Positions 18,310-27,216 of a stretch of 64,000 nt of DNA are shown here, piece by piece. A model generated the notes under the pieces. It did not search any database. It saw only the letters and a list, made by a program, of their open reading frames with translations, and was not told the origin of the DNA. The position numbers and the translations under genes were made by a program. The stretch is from Erythrobacteraceae bacterium E2-1 Yellow Sea (GTDB taxonomy: Bacteria; Pseudomonadota; Alphaproteobacteria; Sphingomonadales; Sphingomonadaceae): assembly GCA_014983025.1 (NCBI GenBank), contig JADCLP010000007.1, forward strand, positions 1 to 64,000, written 5' to 3'. The number at the start of each line of letters is the position of its first letter. Within the stretch, counting starts at the first letter, position 1.

Positions 18310-18924
18310 TCAGGGCCGCTGTCCCCAGACGGGTGCTGAAAGCCCTCCGTTCGCGCCTGCTTCTATCACGCCATAGCCGCCCGTGGGCAGCTTCAGGCTG
18401 CGCAACTGATGCATTGATCGGGCCAGAGCCGGTTCGGCCAACAGGGCGAAGCGCGCGGCCCCATTGCTGGTGACGATCAGTGTGGGCGATGATGGGGATT
18501 CCCCGGCTTCAGCGAATAGCTGCTGCCATGCCGTAATCCGTGCTTCGCGGTCAATGCTCCAATCAGGTGGCGCTTCACCTGTTGCATCCCACTTGTCGAG
18601 CGCGTCCTGCCCGATCCGCCCCAGCACGGCTTCCTCTGGCTGGTTTTCATCCGGCCCATGGTCAATTTCGCGCAACCAGCCGCAAATCTGCGGGTCCGGC
18701 GGGCTCACCTGTGCGGCCAGGATCAGCTGTGCAGTCTCTCGCGTACGTAGCAGGGGGGCGATGAGCGCACGGCCAAATTGCACATTTTGCTCAGCGAAAT
18801 ACCGGCCCAGGGCGCGTGCCTGATCCAGCCCCGCCTGTGTCAGCGGCAAATCCGTGCGCGCACCGATCCGGCGCGGCGTTTCCCCTGCCTCAAACGTGTT
18901 TCCATGCCTGACGATCACGAACAT
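18310..18924 (-). CDS. histidine phosphatase family protein
   Basis: Phosphoglycerate-mutase-like phosphatase. The catalytic RHG motif is at residues 7-9 (VIVRHGNTFEAGE). PLTQAGLDQARALG follows and supports the family. Further conserved positions are SPLLRTRETA-like (APLLRTRETAQLI), an Asp-Glu-like acid in LREIDHG, and the second histidine region replaced by TLIVTSNGAARF, where the usual H is N. It is 5 bases downstream of kdsB and in the kdsD-kdsB operon, so a role in Kdo or capsule sugar-phosphate metabolism is possible. No kdsC homologue is seen nearby. Confidence 0.78.
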   Translation of the reverse strand: MFVIVRHGNTFEAGETPRRIGARTDLPLTQAGLDQARALGRYFAEQNVQFGRALIAPLLRTRETAQLILAAQVSPPDPQICGWLREIDHGPDENQPEEAVLGRIGQDALDKWDATGEAPPDWSIDREARITAWQQLFAEAGESPSSPTLIVTSNGAARFALLAEPALARSMHQLRSLKLPTGGYGVIEAGANGGLSAPVWGQRP

Positions 18925-18929
18925 GGCGT

Positions 18930-19742
18930 TCAGCTTTGCAGCGGATCGCCCAGCCGCGCAATGGAGGCTTCTGCAGCGATCACATCTTCCGGTGAATCGA
19001 TGCCGGATACCCCATGAATGGGTGGTTCCACCTCAATCGTGGTGATGGTGCGGCCATTTTCCAGAAAACGCAGCTGCTCCAGCCCTTCCAGCGCCTCGTA
19101 ATGCCCGGTTTCAGCCGATGCGAACCATTCAAGCGCGGCCAGACGATAACCGTATAACCCCATATGCTGCCAGACGGGGGACAGTGGCTGATCGCGCAGG
19201 GCTGCCTCATCCCGGATGGCAGGGATGATATTCTTGGAAAACCACAGCGCGCGGCCATCTGCGCCCCTGATGCAGCATGTCCCGCTGAAGGGAACGGTTT
19301 GCTTGTGCTGACGCAGGTGATCGAGCTGATCCCAACTCAGCCTGTATACTGGTGTTGCGACGTCGGCATCGCCTTCGCGCAGGGCATGGATCAGGCCAGC
19401 CACGACATGTGGCGGAATGAACGGCGCATCACCTTGCAGATTGATCACCAGTTCCGGCGGCACGAGGCATTGGGTCGCTGCCGCATAGGCGCGGGAGGAA
19501 CCGGAATTCAGATCTGCCGCGGTCATGGCCACATTCACACCCAACTGGGCGGCATGGGCTGCGATCTGATCATCATCAGTCGCCACAACCACGTCGCATC
19601 GGCCCGCCTGCCGCGCCGCAGCCTGGGCGATAGTCACCACGCGCTCCAACAGCGTGCGCCCCGATATCTGTTGCAGCGGTTTACCTGGCAGCCTGGTGGA
19701 GCCATACCGCGCTGGAACGACGATCAGCCCCCGCAATTGCAA
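18930..19742 (-). CDS. kdsB: 3-deoxy-manno-octulosonate cytidylyltransferase
   Basis: Activates Kdo with CTP to CMP-Kdo, the donor for KpsC and KpsS and for lipid A core. The signature VPARYGSTRLPGKPL is at residues 8-22. VVVATDDDQI, NLQGDAPFI and a DVATPVYRLS-type segment follow. The length of 270 aa is slightly above the usual 245-255. In capsule loci this isozyme is called KpsU. Its position between kdsD and the phosphatase fits a dedicated capsule copy, but it could also be the only copy in the genome. Confidence 0.93.
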   Translation of the reverse strand: MQLRGLIVVPARYGSTRLPGKPLQQISGRTLLERVVTIAQAAARQAGRCDVVVATDDDQIAAHAAQLGVNVAMTAADLNSGSSRAYAAATQCLVPPELVINLQGDAPFIPPHVVAGLIHALREGDADVATPVYRLSWDQLDHLRQHKQTVPFSGTCCIRGADGRALWFSKNIIPAIRDEAALRDQPLSPVWQHMGLYGYRLAALEWFASAETGHYEALEGLEQLRFLENGRTITTIEVEPPIHGVSGIDSPEDVIAAEASIARLGDPLQS

Positions 19743-19762
19743 CCCTTCCGCAGTTTGCCTGC

Positions 19763-20776
19763 TTATGCCACGCCCGTGCCGACGATGTCATGCATATGCA
19801 CAATACCGATCAACTGCCCCTGATCCTGCACGAACAGCACCATGACGGCGCTTTCATTCATGATCCGCAGTGCATCGGTCGCCAACATATCAGGGGCCAC
19901 CGATACCGGCTTGTGCGACATGTGCTTTGACAGTTCTCCATCCATCGAATTGGTGGCAATGCAACGGCGCAGATCGCCATCCGTAAATGCGCCCATTAGC
20001 GTGCCCGTTCCATCGACCACAGCGGTGCAGCCATACCGCTTGCTGCTCATTTCCAAGGCCGCAGCGATGGGCGTGGTATCGGGTGAAACGCGCGGAATGG
20101 CGTCGCCTGTGCCCATCAGATCACCCACTGTGCTGAGGCGAGAGCCCAGAGTGCCGCCAGGGTGGAAATTGCGGAATTCAGTGGGGGTGAAGCCACGCGC
20201 TTCGATAAGAGCAACGGCCAGAATGTCACCCAGCACCAATTGCATGGTGGATGATGATGTGGGGGCCAGTTCCAGCGGGCAGGCTTCGCGCACAACAGGC
20301 AGCATCAGGCATACATCCGCAGTCCGTGCGGCGGTGCTGTCCCGTTTTGATGTCGCGGCAATCAGCTTGATCCCGAAATTCTGGCAATAGTGGAAAATAT
20401 CGCTCAGCTCGCTGGTTTCACCTGACCATGTGAGTGCAAGAACAATATCGGCCGGGTCGATCAGCCCCATATCGCCGTGGCTGGCCTCACCCGGATGCAG
20501 AAACACCGCCGGTGTGCCGGTGGAGCGCATGGTGGCGGCAATCTTGCGTCCGATATGCCCGCTCTTACCCATGCCGGTAACGACAAGGCGCCCCTTTGCC
20601 CCGGCAATCAATTCAACCGCCTGGGAAATCGATCCGTGCGCCCCTTCAGCCAGAATTGCATTCCGCATTGCTGAAAGTGCCTGGATTTCGATATCAATGG
20701 TCCTGACCGCTGAAACGGTGCAATCTTCGACCAGTCGACCCGAATCTTCGACAATAATTGGCTGATAGTTCATCAT
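19763..20776 (-). CDS. kdsD: arabinose-5-phosphate isomerase (KdsD/KpsF)
   Basis: Converts ribulose-5-phosphate to arabinose-5-phosphate, the first committed step of Kdo synthesis. The SIS domain is at about 50-190, with VTGMGKSGHIGRKIAATM (66-83), FLHPGEASHGDMG (92-104) and TWSGETSEL. The linker FHPGGTLGSRL follows, then two CBS domains that run to the C-terminus. The length of 337 aa is a little longer than E. coli KdsD (328). ATG codons at 20776 and 20773 are adjacent, so the start is MM or M. It is the first gene of the kdsD-kdsB-phosphatase operon. Confidence 0.93.
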   Translation of the reverse strand: MMNYQPIIVEDSGRLVEDCTVSAVRTIDIEIQALSAMRNAILAEGAHGSISQAVELIAGAKGRLVVTGMGKSGHIGRKIAATMRSTGTPAVFLHPGEASHGDMGLIDPADIVLALTWSGETSELSDIFHYCQNFGIKLIAATSKRDSTAARTADVCLMLPVVREACPLELAPTSSSTMQLVLGDILAVALIEARGFTPTEFRNFHPGGTLGSRLSTVGDLMGTGDAIPRVSPDTTPIAAALEMSSKRYGCTAVVDGTGTLMGAFTDGDLRRCIATNSMDGELSKHMSHKPVSVAPDMLATDALRIMNESAVMVLFVQDQGQLIGIVHMHDIVGTGVA

Positions 20777-20986
20777 TATGCGTGTGCCCGAAAACTTTTG
20801 TTACGATTTTGTTTAACACTAAGGGCTTGCTAGATCGTTTACCGCAAGACAAAGCCCCCGCAGGAGCGACGAACCGTTCAATTTTTATGGCACGTAGCTC
20901 ATGCGCTAGGGCTTCCAGTATGACAGTCGCATGAACAAGGCAGCCGCATATCGTGACCGCAAGGCGACAACAAGAGTTCTAATATA
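20777..20986. promoter_or_regulatory. divergent kdsD/kdsA intergenic region
   Basis: This 210-base spacer must hold the promoters of kdsD (minus) and kdsA (plus). It contains an imperfect inverted repeat at 20823-20857: GGGCTTGC pairs in part with GCAAG, and the outer GGGCTT pairs with AAGCCC. No T-run follows. I see no clear -35/-10 pair and no open reading frame. Confidence 0.35.
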
Positions 20987-21820
20987 ATGATCCTGTGTGG
21001 AAAAGAGATTGGGTCCAAATCGGACCTGTTTGTTATCGCCGGGCCTTGTGTGATTGAGAGCGAGGCCATGACGCTGTCGATTGCAGAAACCTTGTCAAAG
21101 ATTGCGGATCGGCTGGGCCTGTTTCTGATTTTCAAGGCTTCCTATGACAAGGCCAACCGCAGTTCTGACAAATCCTTTCGCGGCCCCGGCATGGATGATG
21201 GCTTGCGCATTTTGGAGAAAGTGCGCGCCGAAACCGGGCTGCCCGTGCTGACCGATATTCACGAGCCGGGGCAGGTGGCGGCCGTGGCCGAGGTGGTGGA
21301 CGTGTTGCAGACCCCGGCCTTCCTGGCGCGGCAGACAAATCTGATCACGGCGGCGGCGGCATCGGGCAAGCCGGTCAATATCAAGAAGGCGCAGTTTATG
21401 GCACCTGCCGATATGCAGCAGGTGGTGGCGAAGGCGCGCAATGCGGCACGGCTGGCGGGCCATGAGCCGGATAATTTCATGCTGTGCGAACGGGGTACGT
21501 CTTTCGGATACAACAATCTGGTGTCCGATATGCGCGGCCTTTCCATCATGGCGCAGACCGGGTGCCCCATCGTGTTTGACGCCACCCATTCGGTGCAGCT
21601 TCCTGGCGGATTGGGCGAAAGTTCAGGCGGCCAGCGCGAATTTGTGCCGCTGCTGGCACGGTCGGCGGTGGCTGCGGGTATCTCCGGCCTGTTTATGGAA
21701 ACACATCCCGACCCGGCAAAGGCTTTGTCCGATGGTCCCAATGCATGGCCGCTGGACCAGTTTGAAAAACTGGTGGCACAGCTTCAGGCGATTGATGCAC
21801 TGGTGAAATCAGAGGTGTAA
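20987..21820 (+). CDS. kdsA: 3-deoxy-8-phosphooctulonate synthase
   Basis: Condenses arabinose-5-phosphate and phosphoenolpyruvate to Kdo-8-phosphate. Family phrases are [88 protein letters not shown] and [11 protein letters not shown]. The Asn in KANRSS and the absence of the metal-binding Cys near residue 10 of metal-dependent enzymes would favour the metal-independent class, but this needs an alignment. The length of 277 aa is normal. It completes the Kdo set with kdsD and kdsB. kdsC is absent from the window. Confidence 0.95.
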   Translation: MILCGKEIGSKSDLFVIAGPCVIESEAMTLSIAETLSKIADRLGLFLIFKASYDKANRSSDKSFRGPGMDDGLRILEKVRAETGLPVLTDIHEPGQVAAVAEVVDVLQTPAFLARQTNLITAAAASGKPVNIKKAQFMAPADMQQVVAKARNAARLAGHEPDNFMLCERGTSFGYNNLVSDMRGLSIMAQTGCPIVFDATHSVQLPGGLGESSGGQREFVPLLARSAVAAGISGLFMETHPDPAKALSDGPNAWPLDQFEKLVAQLQAIDALVKSEV

Positions 21821-21873
21821 GAGGTAGGGGTAATGATCTTGCTTTTGCCGCTGCTTCTGGAAACCGCGCCAAG

Positions 21874-22911
21874 ATGACATTGGGAAAATATCTGCTGCTG
21901 CCAATCCAGGCGATCCAATTGGCGTCGGGTGCGAAGAGTTTTCGGGATAATCCCTTTATCGGTTCGCGGCGATTGAATCGGCGCGGCCTGCATCTGGCGC
22001 GCGTTCGGATCGCGGCTGCGCTGTGCGATTGGCGGCGGCGGCGGCTGGCGCGAAATGTCCGGCCCGAATGGATCGAGGAATTTCAGCGCAATGGTTTTGT
22101 TGCCATTCGCGATGTTGTGCCACAGGAACAGTTTGATGATTTGCGCGCGGCCATCCTGGCCTATCGCGGGCTTGCCCGTGAGATGCGGCAAGGCGATGCA
22201 ATCACGCGGCGCATGGCGATTGACCCTGACATGCTGCGCGCGATCCCGGCTTTGCGCGCCTTGCTGTCACGCAAGGATTTGCAGGCGCTGTTCGATTATG
22301 TTGCGAGTTTTCGCACCACGCCGCTGCATTACATCCAGACCATTGTCAGCCACACCAATGCGAAGGGCACCGACCCGCAGGAAGCACTGCATGCCGATAC
22401 CTTCCATTCCTCGCTGAAAAGCTGGCTGTTTCTCAATCCCGTGGCCGCTGATGAGGGGCCATTTTCATACGTCAAAGGATCGCATCGCTTCACGCCAGAG
22501 CGGCTTGAATGGGAATATCAGCGCAGCCTGGATAATCCGCACGAAATTGATAAACTGTCAGCCCGTGGTTCGCCCCGTGCAACGGCACAGGATCTGGAGG
22601 CGATGAAACTGCCACCGGCAGAGGGGCTGGCCATGCCGGCCAACACGCTTGTGGTGGCTGATACGGTGGGCTTCCACGCGCGCGGCAACTCTGTAAAGCC
22701 GGGCCAGCGGGTCGAAATCTGGTCCTATGCCCGGCGCAATCCGTTCCTGCCTTGGGTGGGGCTGGATCTTCTCAGCCTCCCCGGAATTGCTGAACGGCGC
22801 GTGGGCTGGCTGTGGGCCTTCAGGGATCGTTTCGCGAAATCGCTGGGACAGCCCTGGAGGCCGGTTGGCGTGCGTAGCGCGCTGGACGAAGGAGCGTCGC
22901 CCAGCGATTAA
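21874..22911 (+). CDS. phytanoyl-CoA dioxygenase family protein
   Basis: Putative Fe(II)/2-oxoglutarate-dependent oxygenase. The iron triad is H173-x-D175 (ALHADTFH) and H268 (GFHARGN), with R279 (QRVEIWSY) as the likely 2-oxoglutarate ligand. The N-terminal half has the PhyH-type opening FQRNGFVAIRDVVPQEQFDDLR. About 60 basic residues precede the domain (RRLNRRGLHLARVRIAAALCDWRRRR is a notable positive stretch, seen in two pieces). The gene follows kdsA by 53 bases and may be co-transcribed with it. The substrate is unknown; a sugar, lipid or amino-acid chain of the capsule region is possible. Its stop TAA lies inside the repeat fragment at 22907-22926. Confidence 0.8.
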   Translation: MTLGKYLLLPIQAIQLASGAKSFRDNPFIGSRRLNRRGLHLARVRIAAALCDWRRRRLARNVRPEWIEEFQRNGFVAIRDVVPQEQFDDLRAAILAYRGLAREMRQGDAITRRMAIDPDMLRAIPALRALLSRKDLQALFDYVASFRTTPLHYIQTIVSHTNAKGTDPQEALHADTFHSSLKSWLFLNPVAADEGPFSYVKGSHRFTPERLEWEYQRSLDNPHEIDKLSARGSPRATAQDLEAMKLPPAEGLAMPANTLVVADTVGFHARGNSVKPGQRVEIWSYARRNPFLPWVGLDLLSLPGIAERRVGWLWAFRDRFAKSLGQPWRPVGVRSALDEGASPSD

Positions 22912-22926
22912 TGGGTCCTGACCCTA
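22907..22926 (-). repeat. solo copy of the TAGGGTCAGGAC element end
   Basis: ATTAATGGGTCCTGACCCTA on the plus strand. It matches the right end of the element at 46618-46637 in 19 of 20 bases, and the identity extends three further bases (GCG) upstream in both. It supplies the TAA stop of the phytanoyl-dioxygenase-like gene on the plus strand and the TAG stop of the chemoreceptor gene on the minus strand. Confidence 0.7.
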
Positions 22927-24732
22927 GCTTTCGCGAACCTTGGTCAGGAAGTTCTGCACCTGAGCGCGCAAGGTCGTCGCCTGTTCTTCCAGATCGGTCG
23001 CGGATGACAGCACCTGGCTGGCGGCCGCGCCGGTTGAAAGCGACAGGTCGCGCAGGTCCTCTACATGGCTCGAAACGCGGTCCGTATTGCGCGCAGCGAT
23101 ATCGATACTGCGGGCCAGATCCTGTCCGGCAACCGATTGCTGATCGACCGCCGATGCGATCGATACGGCTGTGGTTTCAAGCTGTTCGACCTGTTTGGCG
23201 ATGGTACGCAGCGCATTGACGCTGGCCCCGGTTGTATCCTGCATCCCGCGGATCTGTTCGGCCACCTGCTCGGTCGCGCGGCTGGTCTGCATGGCCAGTT
23301 CTTTCACTTCGGATGCGACAACAGCAAAACCGCGCCCTGCCTCACCACCGCGCGCTGCCTCTATCGAGGCATTGAGCGCCAGCAGATTGGTGCGCTGGGC
23401 AATGGTCTGGATCAGTTCGACAACCTGCCCAACCTCTTCAGCCGAGGCCGAAAGGGCAGAGATGGTAACGTCAGCTTGCCGCGCGGAATCGGTCGCCTTG
23501 CGGGCGAGTTCGGCGGAGGAGGCTGCCTGACGGCTGATTTCACCAATAGACATGGCAAATTCATCACTTGCAGCGGCTGCCGCAGTTGCACCGGCGTTGG
23601 CTTCTTCCATCGATTTGGCGACTTCGCTGGTCTGCCGGGTTGATTCTTCGGCAGAGCCCGCCATGGAACTGGCGGTGCTTTGTAGCTGGCTGGATGCGGC
23701 GGCCACACCGGATACAACATCACCCACAGTGCCTTCAAATTCGCTGGCCAGATCATTGAGGAAATTCTTGCGCCTGAGCTGTGACTGCTCGCGCTCCTCG
23801 ACTTCACGCTGGCTGCGCTCGACACGCTCTTTCGACCATTCGTTGAGGCGCTTCGTGCCGCCCTTGAATATATAAATTGCGCGGACCATTTCGCCCAGTT
23901 CATCCTTGCGATCGCCGCCTTCGATTTCAAAATCGATGTCGGTTTTGGCTAAGCGGCTCATGCCATCGGCAATTTCACGCAGTTTCTGCGTCAGATCGCG
24001 CGACAGGAATTTGATTGCCATCAGCATCATGATCAGCGCAACAGCCGTCAGAATGCCGGCGATCAGCACATTCGACATGAAAGTTGAAATGGCGCTTTGT
24101 TCAACTTTATTGGCGCGCGTCAGAAGCTGTTTCTCCAGAGCTTCAGCCTGTGAGAACAGCGTGTCGCCAGCGGTCGACAGGCGGTATGCAATGGCCGTGG
24201 TTTCCGCATCGCGGCCATGCGTTTCCAGCCGGCTTTGTAGCGCGTCAAAAGTGTTGCGATAAACGACCTCCTGCTCGCGCAGAGCTTTGATGGCCGGGTC
24301 CAGATCCTCATTTCCGGCAAGCAATGCCTTGTCGATGTCATTAAGCAGTGCAGCAGCCAGTGCCTGCTTTTCGTGCATGCGGGCCACGGCTGCCTCTTCG
24401 CCAGCGAAGATATAGCGCAGCGAGAAATAGCGCACTTCACCGGTCGTTGCGACCAGATTGGCGGATGCCATGGCGCCCTCATTCAGGCTGGCGATGGTTT
24501 GATACCGTTCGTAGAGGCGGTTGATGCCCAGTCCCAGGGTCAGGGCGACGGCCAGACCCAAAACAAAGAATAGACCGAACACGCTACGCAATTTGGAAAA
24601 AATCGGCATGTCGCGGAAATATCTGCGCAATGCGTTACCGCGATTGGGCGCAGGGGCGCTTTCGGTGGTTTTCTGGATTGCGTTGGCCGCTTCGGCGGCA
24701 AGCGTTTCTTCCAGATTTTCATATGCAGTCAT
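22924..24732 (-). CDS. methyl-accepting chemotaxis protein
   Basis: Inner-membrane chemoreceptor of 602 aa. A cytoplasmic N-terminal ~45 residues precede TM1 ([20 protein letters not shown], about 52-71). A helical periplasmic sensor of about 150 residues follows, then TM2 ([22 protein letters not shown]) and a HAMP linker. The long cytoplasmic coiled coil has the conserved tip [20 protein letters not shown] and [18 protein letters not shown]. The sensor looks like a four-helix bundle without a recognised ligand motif. No CheR-docking pentapeptide is seen at the C-terminus. It is the last gene of the che operon, 10 bases after the GGDEF-EAL gene. Confidence 0.93.
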   Translation of the reverse strand: MTAYENLEETLAAEAANAIQKTTESAPAPNRGNALRRYFRDMPIFSKLRSVFGLFFVLGLAVALTLGLGINRLYERYQTIASLNEGAMASANLVATTGEVRYFSLRYIFAGEEAAVARMHEKQALAAALLNDIDKALLAGNEDLDPAIKALREQEVVYRNTFDALQSRLETHGRDAETTAIAYRLSTAGDTLFSQAEALEKQLLTRANKVEQSAISTFMSNVLIAGILTAVALIMMLMAIKFLSRDLTQKLREIADGMSRLAKTDIDFEIEGGDRKDELGEMVRAIYIFKGGTKRLNEWSKERVERSQREVEEREQSQLRRKNFLNDLASEFEGTVGDVVSGVAAASSQLQSTASSMAGSAEESTRQTSEVAKSMEEANAGATAAAAASDEFAMSIGEISRQAASSAELARKATDSARQADVTISALSASAEEVGQVVELIQTIAQRTNLLALNASIEAARGGEAGRGFAVVASEVKELAMQTSRATEQVAEQIRGMQDTTGASVNALRTIAKQVEQLETTAVSIASAVDQQSVAGQDLARSIDIAARNTDRVSSHVEDLRDLSLSTGAAASQVLSSATDLEEQATTLRAQVQNFLTKVRES

Positions 24733-24742
24733 GACAGCCCTC

Positions 24743-26260
24743 TCAACTCACACGGCGCGCTGCTGCGCTTCCGTCTTCCTGCTGCAATAGGTTGGTTATT
24801 TCCTGGCTCGGCATGGCTTTGTAATAGAGCCATCCCTGAATCTGATCGCAGCCAGCAGTGCGTACCAATGCGGCCTGCTCAGTGGTTTCCACACCTTCAG
24901 CGGTAACACCCATTTTCAACGCGCGGGCCATGGCGATGCTGGAAACCATCATCGCGCGTGAACCTTCGTCTTCGCCCGCCTGGACCACCAGAGAACGGTC
25001 CAGCTTCAGCTTTTCGAAACGGAACTGGCGCAGGAACCCGATAGAGGCATAGCCTGTGCCGAAATCATCCAGAGAGACGTTGACGCCGAAGCCGCGGATC
25101 ACATCCAGGCTGCGTTCCGCCACCACAGGGTCCAGCACCAGGCAGGTTTCGGTTATTTCCAGATCAACGCGGCTGGCGGGAAAGCCCGTCTCCTCCAGAA
25201 TCTGGCCCAGCTGAATGGGGAATTCCGGGTTGCGCAGCTGCGCACCTGAAATATTGACCGACAAGGTGATCCGATCCCAGGCCAGCGCATCGGTGCAGGC
25301 GCGGCGCAGCACCCACAACCCGATCGCATTGATCAGGCCGGATTCCTCGGCCACCGGAATAAAGATGTGCGGGCCGATCTGCTGGCCATCGGGGCGGATC
25401 CAGCGGATCAGCGATTCCACCGCCACAATCTCTTGCGTGTCGGCGTCCACCAGCGGCTGATAATGCAGTACGAATTCATCATTCGTCAGCGCCTGACGCA
25501 GTTCACCATCCAGCTGGCCCTGAGCCTCGCGATTGCGGTCAAATTCCCGGCTGAACCAGGTGCAGCGCATACGGCCCGCACGTTTGGAGGCATACATGGC
25601 GACATCCGAACGGCGCAGCAATTCGGATGAGTTCAGCCCGTCATTCCCATTGGAGCGCGACAGGCCAATGCTGGCACCCACGACGATCCGCCGGTCATCA
25701 ACGCCAATGGGGCGGGACAGGCGTGCCAGCAGATTGCGGCAAATCCCCTCCAGGATCGTGCCAGCAAGCGGGCCCAGCATGACTATCGCGAATTCGTCCC
25801 CACCCAGGCGGTAACAGCGCGCTTCCTGGCCGCAAATATCCGTCAAAATGTGGCCGCATTCGCGGATCAGCTTGTCGCCCACAAAATGGCTGTAATGGTC
25901 ATTGACCTGCTTGAATCCGTCCAGATCAACCAGCGCCATAGCGATTTCTTCACCCTGCTGCGCATCGCGTGTGATATCGGCATGCAGCGCACGGCGGTTG
26001 CCCAGCATGGTCAGCGTGTCGGTATGGCCCAGGCTGGCCAGATCGCGAACATTGGCAAGGCCCAGCTTTCCCAGCACCAGAATTGTGGCAACATAGGCCG
26101 TGATAAAGGAGATGGTGAGGGACGACGGGGCGACGAAGCTGACCTGATCGCTCCACAAAATGGCCATGGCGCCAGCTGCGAACAATGCCGTCAGCACGCC
26201 CAAAGGCGCTACAATTAGCGCGGTCGGCGACAGCTTGAACGGACGCAGCAATTTGTCCAC
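24743..26260 (-). CDS. membrane GGDEF-EAL protein
   Basis: Predicted to make and/or break cyclic di-GMP at the inner membrane. Two N-terminal membrane segments ([41 protein letters not shown]) are followed by a GGDEF domain with an intact [12 protein letters not shown] site and an EAL domain. In the EAL domain the signature reads ESL (AVESLIRW), but the catalytic set looks intact: [22 protein letters not shown] and AEGVE. The frame begins at a TTG at 26290. I prefer the GTG at 26260 because GGGGG sits 6 bases upstream. The gene lies between cheR and the chemoreceptor, which suggests coupling of chemosensory and c-di-GMP output. Confidence 0.88.
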   Translation of the reverse strand: MDKLLRPFKLSPTALIVAPLGVLTALFAAGAMAILWSDQVSFVAPSSLTISFITAYVATILVLGKLGLANVRDLASLGHTDTLTMLGNRRALHADITRDAQQGEEIAMALVDLDGFKQVNDHYSHFVGDKLIRECGHILTDICGQEARCYRLGGDEFAIVMLGPLAGTILEGICRNLLARLSRPIGVDDRRIVVGASIGLSRSNGNDGLNSSELLRRSDVAMYASKRAGRMRCTWFSREFDRNREAQGQLDGELRQALTNDEFVLHYQPLVDADTQEIVAVESLIRWIRPDGQQIGPHIFIPVAEESGLINAIGLWVLRRACTDALAWDRITLSVNISGAQLRNPEFPIQLGQILEETGFPASRVDLEITETCLVLDPVVAERSLDVIRGFGVNVSLDDFGTGYASIGFLRQFRFEKLKLDRSLVVQAGEDEGSRAMMVSSIAMARALKMGVTAEGVETTEQAALVRTAGCDQIQGWLYYKAMPSQEITNLLQQEDGSAAARRVS

Positions 26261-26349
26261 GAATACCCCCGAAAATTCGCGTATTTCCAACGAAATGATG
26301 GTTCTAACGAGTAACCGCTAACGAAGCGTAAACGCGAAATTTACCTTGA

Positions 26350-27216
26350 TTACCTGCTCGCCCAGGCCCGCAGTTCCAGCTGGCTGTTCTGGGTTGCTTG
26401 CGGGACCGGCTTGTAAATGCTGGCGCGGTTGACGAATGTCTCGAAAAAATCGGTTTGCCCCACCACTGTTTCGCCTGCACCCAGTATCAGGAAGCCATCA
26501 GGCGCCAGTGCGTTTTGCAATCTGGTGAAGGCTTGCTCTCGTGTGGAACGCGAGAAATAGAGCAGCACATTGCGGCACAATATCAGGTCAAAGCGGCCAC
26601 CTGATGGGGCTGCGCCCAGCACATTATGCTGCGCAAACCGAACGGCTGATCGTATGTCCGAATGGATTTGCCAGCCTAGCGGCGTTTCATCAAAATGCTG
26701 CAACATTTGCGAAACGCTCAGGCCCCGCTGCACTTCAAACTGGCTGTACAACCCGCTGCGCGCCATTTCGATCGCCTTTAGCGACACATCCGTACCCAAA
26801 ATATCGATCGTCCATCCGTCCCACCGCGCACCCTGGTTTGCGAACTGGATTGCCATGGAATAGGCCTCTTGCCCGGTTGAACATCCGGCGCACCAGATCC
26901 GCAGGCGGCGGCTATCGCGCCGGCGCTCGGCCAGTGCGGGCAAGATATCATCGGGCAATTGGTCAAAGGTCGGTTTGTCGCGGAAGAAATAGGTTTCGTT
27001 GTTCAGCAGTGCTTCGACCACATCTTGTGCCAACTGGGTTTCATGCGGTGTGGCCAGCAGACAGACCAGCTGATCGACATTGGAAATGCCGCGTTCGCGA
27101 AATATTCCGGCCAATGCGGTTCCCACGCGCCAACGGCGGCTTTGGGTCAGCTGCTGGCCCGTATGTGCTGCCAGCAATTCCGCAATGATCTGGTATGACG
27201 CGTCGCTCACTTCCAT
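26350..27216 (-). CDS. cheR: chemotaxis protein methyltransferase CheR
   Basis: Methylates glutamates of chemoreceptors with S-adenosylmethionine. The N-terminal alpha domain includes TGQQLTQSRRWRVGTALAGIF. The SAM-binding domain has IWCAGCSTGQEAYSMAI, ILGTDVSLKAIEMARSGLYS and FDLILCRNVLLYFSR. The ATG at 27216 gives 288 aa and overlaps cheB by 10 bases. The longer frame from 27318 would add 34 residues of antisense-looking sequence, so I rejected it. The C-terminal ~20 residues have no TPR. Confidence 0.93.
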   Translation of the reverse strand: MEVSDASYQIIAELLAAHTGQQLTQSRRWRVGTALAGIFRERGISNVDQLVCLLATPHETQLAQDVVEALLNNETYFFRDKPTFDQLPDDILPALAERRRDSRRLRIWCAGCSTGQEAYSMAIQFANQGARWDGWTIDILGTDVSLKAIEMARSGLYSQFEVQRGLSVSQMLQHFDETPLGWQIHSDIRSAVRFAQHNVLGAAPSGGRFDLILCRNVLLYFSRSTREQAFTRLQNALAPDGFLILGAGETVVGQTDFFETFVNRASIYKPVPQATQNSQLELRAWASR

